A stretch of 64,000 nt of DNA from Gaiellasilicea sp037721555 (GTDB lineage: Bacteria > Actinomycetota > Thermoleophilia > Gaiellales > Gaiellaceae), in contig JBBJOI010000014.1 in assembly GCA_037721555.1 (NCBI GenBank), positions 1 through 64,000 on the forward strand, written 5' to 3'. Positions 60,845 to 64,000 of the stretch are shown here, in pieces. Positions within the stretch are counted from its first letter, which is position 1. Every line of letters begins with the position of its first letter. The notes under the pieces were generated by a model. The model saw only the letters and a list, made by a program, of their open reading frames with translations, had not been told where the DNA came from and ran no database searches. A program made the position numbers and the translations under genes.

Positions 60845-61400
60845 ATGAGCCGTGGTAGACCGCCTCTTGCCCGCGGCGGGTGCGACCGCCCACTCGTCTC
60901 GGCCGGCCCAGGCGCCGCAGCGTTGGCAGCGGATTGAGTCGAGAGCTCGCTCTCGAGTTCGCCGAGGCCGGTCGACCGACCAGCAGATGCGTCCGCAGGC
61001 CTCGATCGCCCCGGCCACGAAGAGGTTCATCCCGTCGCCGGCCGCGTTTCCCTTCCGGCGCTCGAGGCGCAGGTCCGTGACGAGGCCGACGATGCCGCGG
61101 TACCGCCTCCCGTCGCGTTCGACGAGTCTCGGCGAACATCCGATCTCGCAGGCCGTGCCGTCGTCGATGCTCGGCCCGTCGAGCCAGGCGAGCAAGCACG
61201 TTCGCGGAGCGCACGCCCTCCGCGTCGACGTGGTACACCTCGGCGGGAGTGAGTTGCGTCAGCTCGCCGAACTGCTCGTGCGGCACGAAGCACTCGAACC
61301 CCTCGCCGTGAAGCCTCGCTGCAAGTCCGTCGAGCCCACACCCGCTCGGCCCTCGGAGAAGAGAGCGCCCGCGACGTAGGTGCGCTACGACGAGGGGAAG
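60845..61400 (-). pseudogene. Nucleoside 2-deoxyribosyltransferase-like gene, frameshifted
   Basis: Family pieces appear in three frames: TYVAGALFSEGRA near 61370; LDGLAARLHGEGFECFVPHE and AEVYHVDAEGVRSANVL in the middle; then WLDGPSIDDGTACEIGCSPR, YRGIVGLVTDLRLERRKGN and DGMNLFVAGAIEACGRICWS. The GTACEIG block holds the catalytic Glu of the family. Extra single bases near 61330-61380 and 61188 separate the frames. Several lesions mean it is inactive, unless the sequence is faulty. Confidence 0.68.
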
Positions 61401-61479
61401 TGAATTGACGCCGTCGGCGAACGATCGGTCAGGAGGTCGGTGCCGGGATCGGCTCGTTCGTGGGCTTGGCCCAGTCTTG

Positions 61480-61566
61480 ATGATGGTCGTGGGGTTCTCA
61501 GTGCTCACGCACCGCTACGACCGGATCAAGGCCAAGGCGGCCGGACGCGACTACGACCCGTTCTAG
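61480..61566 (+). other. C-terminal coding scrap
   Basis: A 28-codon frame ending in LTHRYDRIKAKAAGRDYDPF and a TAG. It reads like the tail of a longer basic protein whose body is absent. Probably a remnant rather than a gene. Confidence 0.3.
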
Positions 61567-61632
61567 TCCGGCGGGCCCGGCAGACTGCAGGGCGTTGACG
61601 GAGGTAAGCGAGCCTCCTAGTGTCGGCTGCGC

Positions 61633-62079
61633 ATGCACGCGTCCGGTAGCGATTGGCAGCCCTCTATCACCGTCGATCCCGGCCCGTACGAGGCTGCGAT
61701 CGTCGGCTGGCAGGGGTTCTGGATCACAGTCCTTGCCGGGCCGCGGCGCCCCGAGGAGAAGCGCGGCGGCGAGCAGCGTCCGATCCGGATCCCCCGCCCG
61801 ACCAAGCCGCCGGTGACGGCGCGCTTCGAGCGCTCGGTGGCCGACGCCCTCGCCCAGGAGCCGCCCGAGCTCGAGGACTTCGCCGACATCCCGCCCGAGC
61901 ACCTGCCGTACTGGTACGAGGAAGGGATACGTGAGGAGGAAGAGGCGGTGCCAAGCCGCAATGAGCGCACCATCGTTCGCGTCTTCGAGGGCACCAACGT
62001 CATCGACCTCGACAAGCATGCCGACCTGATCGAGCAGGCACGGGCCGCACGCGCCGAGATCTTGATCCGCTTCAAGTGA
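61633..62079 (+). CDS. Hypothetical acidic protein
   Basis: 148 aa. A beta-rich start (ITVDPGPYEAAIVGWQGFWI), a basic Pro stretch (PIRIPRPTKPPVTARF), an acidic centre (LAQEPPELEDFADIPPEHLP; EEGIREEEEAVPSRN) and a helical end (IDLDKHADLIEQARAARAEI). No domain recognised. It is 7 bp upstream of a membrane protein gene in the same direction, so the two form an operon. Confidence 0.6.
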   Translation: MHASGSDWQPSITVDPGPYEAAIVGWQGFWITVLAGPRRPEEKRGGEQRPIRIPRPTKPPVTARFERSVADALAQEPPELEDFADIPPEHLPYWYEEGIREEEEAVPSRNERTIVRVFEGTNVIDLDKHADLIEQARAARAEILIRFK

Positions 62080-62086
62080 GGCGCTG

Positions 62087-62953
62087 ATGGCTGACGAGCC
62101 TACGTCGCCTGCTGATCCGCTCGCGAAGGCCGCAGACCGCATCCGCGAGACCGCGAAATGGCTGATCACCATCTTCACAGCGGTCGGCGGAGTGCTCGTC
62201 GCCGGCAGCCAGCTGTCGGACATCGGCGATCTGTCCTTCGGGCGCTTCGTGCTCGCGCTGCTCGCCGTCTTCATCGGTCTGGCCGGTGTCGCGTTCGCCG
62301 TTAACCAAGCCGCGAGCGTCATGACCGCGAGCCGCGTCAGCCTCGGCGACCTCGCCGAGGGCAGCGGCGACGAAATGCAGAACCTGCGCACGCGCGTGAA
62401 CTCCGACCCCGCGCTGCTCGTCGGCTACGCGAACGTCGGTGCCCTCAAGCAGGAGTACGTCGACCGCCATGAGAAGCAGAAGGAGACCTACGACGCCTAC
62501 TACGCCGACGTCGACAGCGACATCAAGTACCGCGCGGCCGAGCTCGCCGACGCGCGCGTCGCCGCCGTTGAGCAGTCAGTTGACCGGCTGATGGCCGCCG
62601 CCAGCTTCGAACGGCTCGGCAAGGCCTTCGACGACGCCCGCAAGAAGATGTTCTGGGGCGCGCTCGTCGCTGCCGCCGGCATCGTCACCTTCGCTGCCGT
62701 CGCCCACTGGGACTCCGCCGAGGAGGAGCCGCTGAAGATCGACATTCCCGCCGAGGTCAGGCTCTCGATCACCGACCAGGGCCGGAAGCTGCTCGCCGGC
62801 CGCAACGGCGGCAAATGCACCGCGAGGACGCTGCGCGCGGTCGTCGTCGCCGTCGACGGCGAGAAGGCCGATGTCGTCACGATGCCGGCGGGCGGCTGCC
62901 GCACGGCACGCTTCAAGGTGCCGGGGAAGATCGGCGACCTCGCCGACGAGTAG
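62087..62953 (+). CDS. Membrane protein with cytoplasmic helical middle
   Basis: 288 aa. Two N-terminal membrane helices (WLITIFTAVGGVLVAGSQLS and FVLALLAVFIGLAGVAFAVN), a charged helical stretch (KQEYVDRHEKQKETYDAYYA; AVEQSVDRLMAAASFERLGK), a third helix (MFWGALVAAAGIVTFAAVAH) and a C-terminal beta domain with two Cys (GGKCTARTLRAVVVAVDGEK; MPAGGCRTARFKV). The shape suits a signalling or pore-type membrane protein. No named family. Partner of the preceding gene. Confidence 0.68.
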   Translation: MADEPTSPADPLAKAADRIRETAKWLITIFTAVGGVLVAGSQLSDIGDLSFGRFVLALLAVFIGLAGVAFAVNQAASVMTASRVSLGDLAEGSGDEMQNLRTRVNSDPALLVGYANVGALKQEYVDRHEKQKETYDAYYADVDSDIKYRAAELADARVAAVEQSVDRLMAAASFERLGKAFDDARKKMFWGALVAAAGIVTFAAVAHWDSAEEEPLKIDIPAEVRLSITDQGRKLLAGRNGGKCTARTLRAVVVAVDGEKADVVTMPAGGCRTARFKVPGKIGDLADE

Positions 62954-63400
62954 CGCAAGCGAAACGCTGCGGGACGGCGTGGTACGGAGCGCACCCTGTC
63001 GAAGACGGCGTCGAAGGGGACTACCGCGCGCGAGTTCGACCCCTATGGGGCGCGCGAGCGAGCGGCGGCGACGGTCGGAGCCGAGCGCGTCGGCGACGTC
63101 TCCCGTTTGAACAGTGTCCTCGACGATCTCGCCGCGCCCGGTGGTTTCGTTGACGAGATGGGTACCTGAGCGAGCGCTCGGCCAGCGGCCGGCCGGCGCC
63201 GTCTTCGCCACCGTCGTCATCGATTCGACCATGCAGATCGAACCGATCCGCGAGGCCCTGGCAGCCATCGCCGGGCTCTCGTTCGACGAATGGCGTTACA
63301 ACTGACGCGAGCAGCCCGACGGTCGCTGGGCGATCCGCATCTATACGGACGCCGACGAGATGTGACACCCGCCCGCGGCGGTCGCCGACGAAGCGCCGCT
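62954..63400. other. Stretch with only gene fragments
   Basis: Contains a plus-strand piece TVVIDSTMQIEPIREALAAI ending LSFDEWRYN, a stop at about 63303, then REQPDGRWAIRIYTDADEM and another stop. It looks like a small gene broken by a stop codon. No other feature seen. Confidence 0.4.
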
Positions 63401-63678
63401 AAATGCGATCGAGGTCGTCGTTCGGCATGCGCACGCTGACGAAGTCGTCGCTCTGCGCCGGGATTGACGATGGCGACCAGCTGGCACTCGAGTGATGCGA
63501 AGGCGGCGAGCTCGATGCCAGAGTCACGCCGGCGCCGCAGTGTCGCCGCTGCGCGACGCCGCTCGCCAGCGTCGTCGATCGCAAGCGTTTGCACACCGAC
63601 GAGCTCGTCTACTAACACCCAGCCGCCGCGGTCGGCGTCGACGGTGTTCGAGACGCGAAGGCGCGACTCTTCGTCCAT
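63401..63678 (-). pseudogene. Small hypothetical with a frameshift
   Basis: MDEESRLRVSNTVDADRGGW, VLVDELVGVQTLAIDDAGER and GIELAAFASLECQLVAIVNP run in one frame. After GA(Q) the natural continuation SDDFVSVRMPNDDLDRI lies in another frame. About 92 aa if corrected. No family. Low certainty. Confidence 0.35.
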
Positions 63679-63861
63679 TCAACGTGCGTGTCCGACTAGC
63701 CCGTCAACAAAAAGCGCGCAAGAACGTCTTCATCGAGGAGACGGTGACAGCATGAGCAGCATCCACGAGTACGAACTCGCCGCAGCATGAGGGGTGGTCA
63801 TCGGCTCCGCTCGCCGCGCGGTGTGATTCCTCGATTTAGACGATCGATCGAGGAGGGCGTG

Positions 63862-64000
63862 ATGTGGCAGCAGGGTCAGGTGTTCAAGCTGAAGGCGAAG
63901 GGTGCGGACGGGCAGCTGCTGTGGCCGTACCGCTATCGGCTCGAGGGGCGCGGGTCGCCGAGGCCGCAGATCGGCGCGTTCGCGACTCGCGCTGAGGCGC
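63862..64000 (+). CDS. Tyrosine-type integrase, N terminus only (runs off window)
   Basis: ATG at 63862 with GGAGGG upstream. The visible 46 residues, with MWQQGQVFKLKAKGADGQLL and YRYRLEGRGSPRPQIGAFAT ending RAEA, have the short basic SAM-like/AP2-like arm-binding start typical of actinobacterial phage and island integrases. The catalytic domain lies beyond the window. It reads on the plus strand, opposite to the direction expected for an integrase belonging to the tRNA-Asp-type repeats to the left. Confidence 0.7.
   Translation, partial: MWQQGQVFKLKAKGADGQLLWPYRYRLEGRGSPRPQIGAFATRAEA

Overview
The window is high-GC DNA with dense coding on both strands. Its gene families (triple-domain cyclase/STAND regulators, BTAD regulators, AAA-LuxR regulators, TetR repressors, an ABC1 kinase, an actinobacterial-type two-component pair) point to an Actinomycetota genome, most likely class Thermoleophilia (Gaiellales/Solirubrobacterales). 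That placement is inferred from style; there is no rRNA or full tRNA here to confirm it.

Left flank (1-4.2 kb): a truncated SnoaL-like gene, a small conserved hypothetical, a sensor kinase/response regulator pair, and two secreted proteins.

Tandem-island zone (about 4.5-41.8 kb): a repeat containing the last 44 nt of what looks like tRNA-Asp occurs nine times (eight clear copies, one decayed), always in the same orientation, every 3-9 kb. It sits in a conserved context of roughly 200 bp and resembles an integrase attachment site. No integrase lies between copies. Between copies sit small cargo modules, nearly each with its own large regulator: cyclase/NTPase/TPR proteins; TetR plus a CPBP protease and an ABC1 kinase; TetR plus an overlapping pair of redox flavoproteins; a BTAD-hydrolase fusion; a frameshifted AAA-LuxR; a BTAD-USP protein with a Ser/Thr kinase and cupins; and a second AAA-LuxR with secreted proteins. 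Several decayed gene ends lie beside the repeats.

Accessory island (about 42-64 kb): an overlapping RHH/winged-helix pair, a patatin-like lipase, a tyrosinase/HEAT/HEAT-SCO operon, a divergent subtilase/metallo-beta-lactamase pair, and a compact ubiquitin-like conjugation operon. That operon encodes a 33-aa lysine/proline-rich peptide ending in Tyr-Gly, an E2-E1 fusion and a JAB isopeptidase, all joined by 4-nt GTGA overlaps. No CD-NTase, PafA or Dop is present, so it is neither CBASS nor pupylation. It is the best candidate for an undescribed system here. Further right are a frameshifted MFS exporter, an ArsR/DUF2087 regulator, an A/T-richer three-gene secreted/membrane operon with an unusual duplicated leader, a decayed nucleoside deoxyribosyltransferase, a two-gene membrane unit and, at the edge, the start of a tyrosine integrase.

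Five or more genes are split by single-base shifts; these are either recent decay or assembly errors, and reads would decide.
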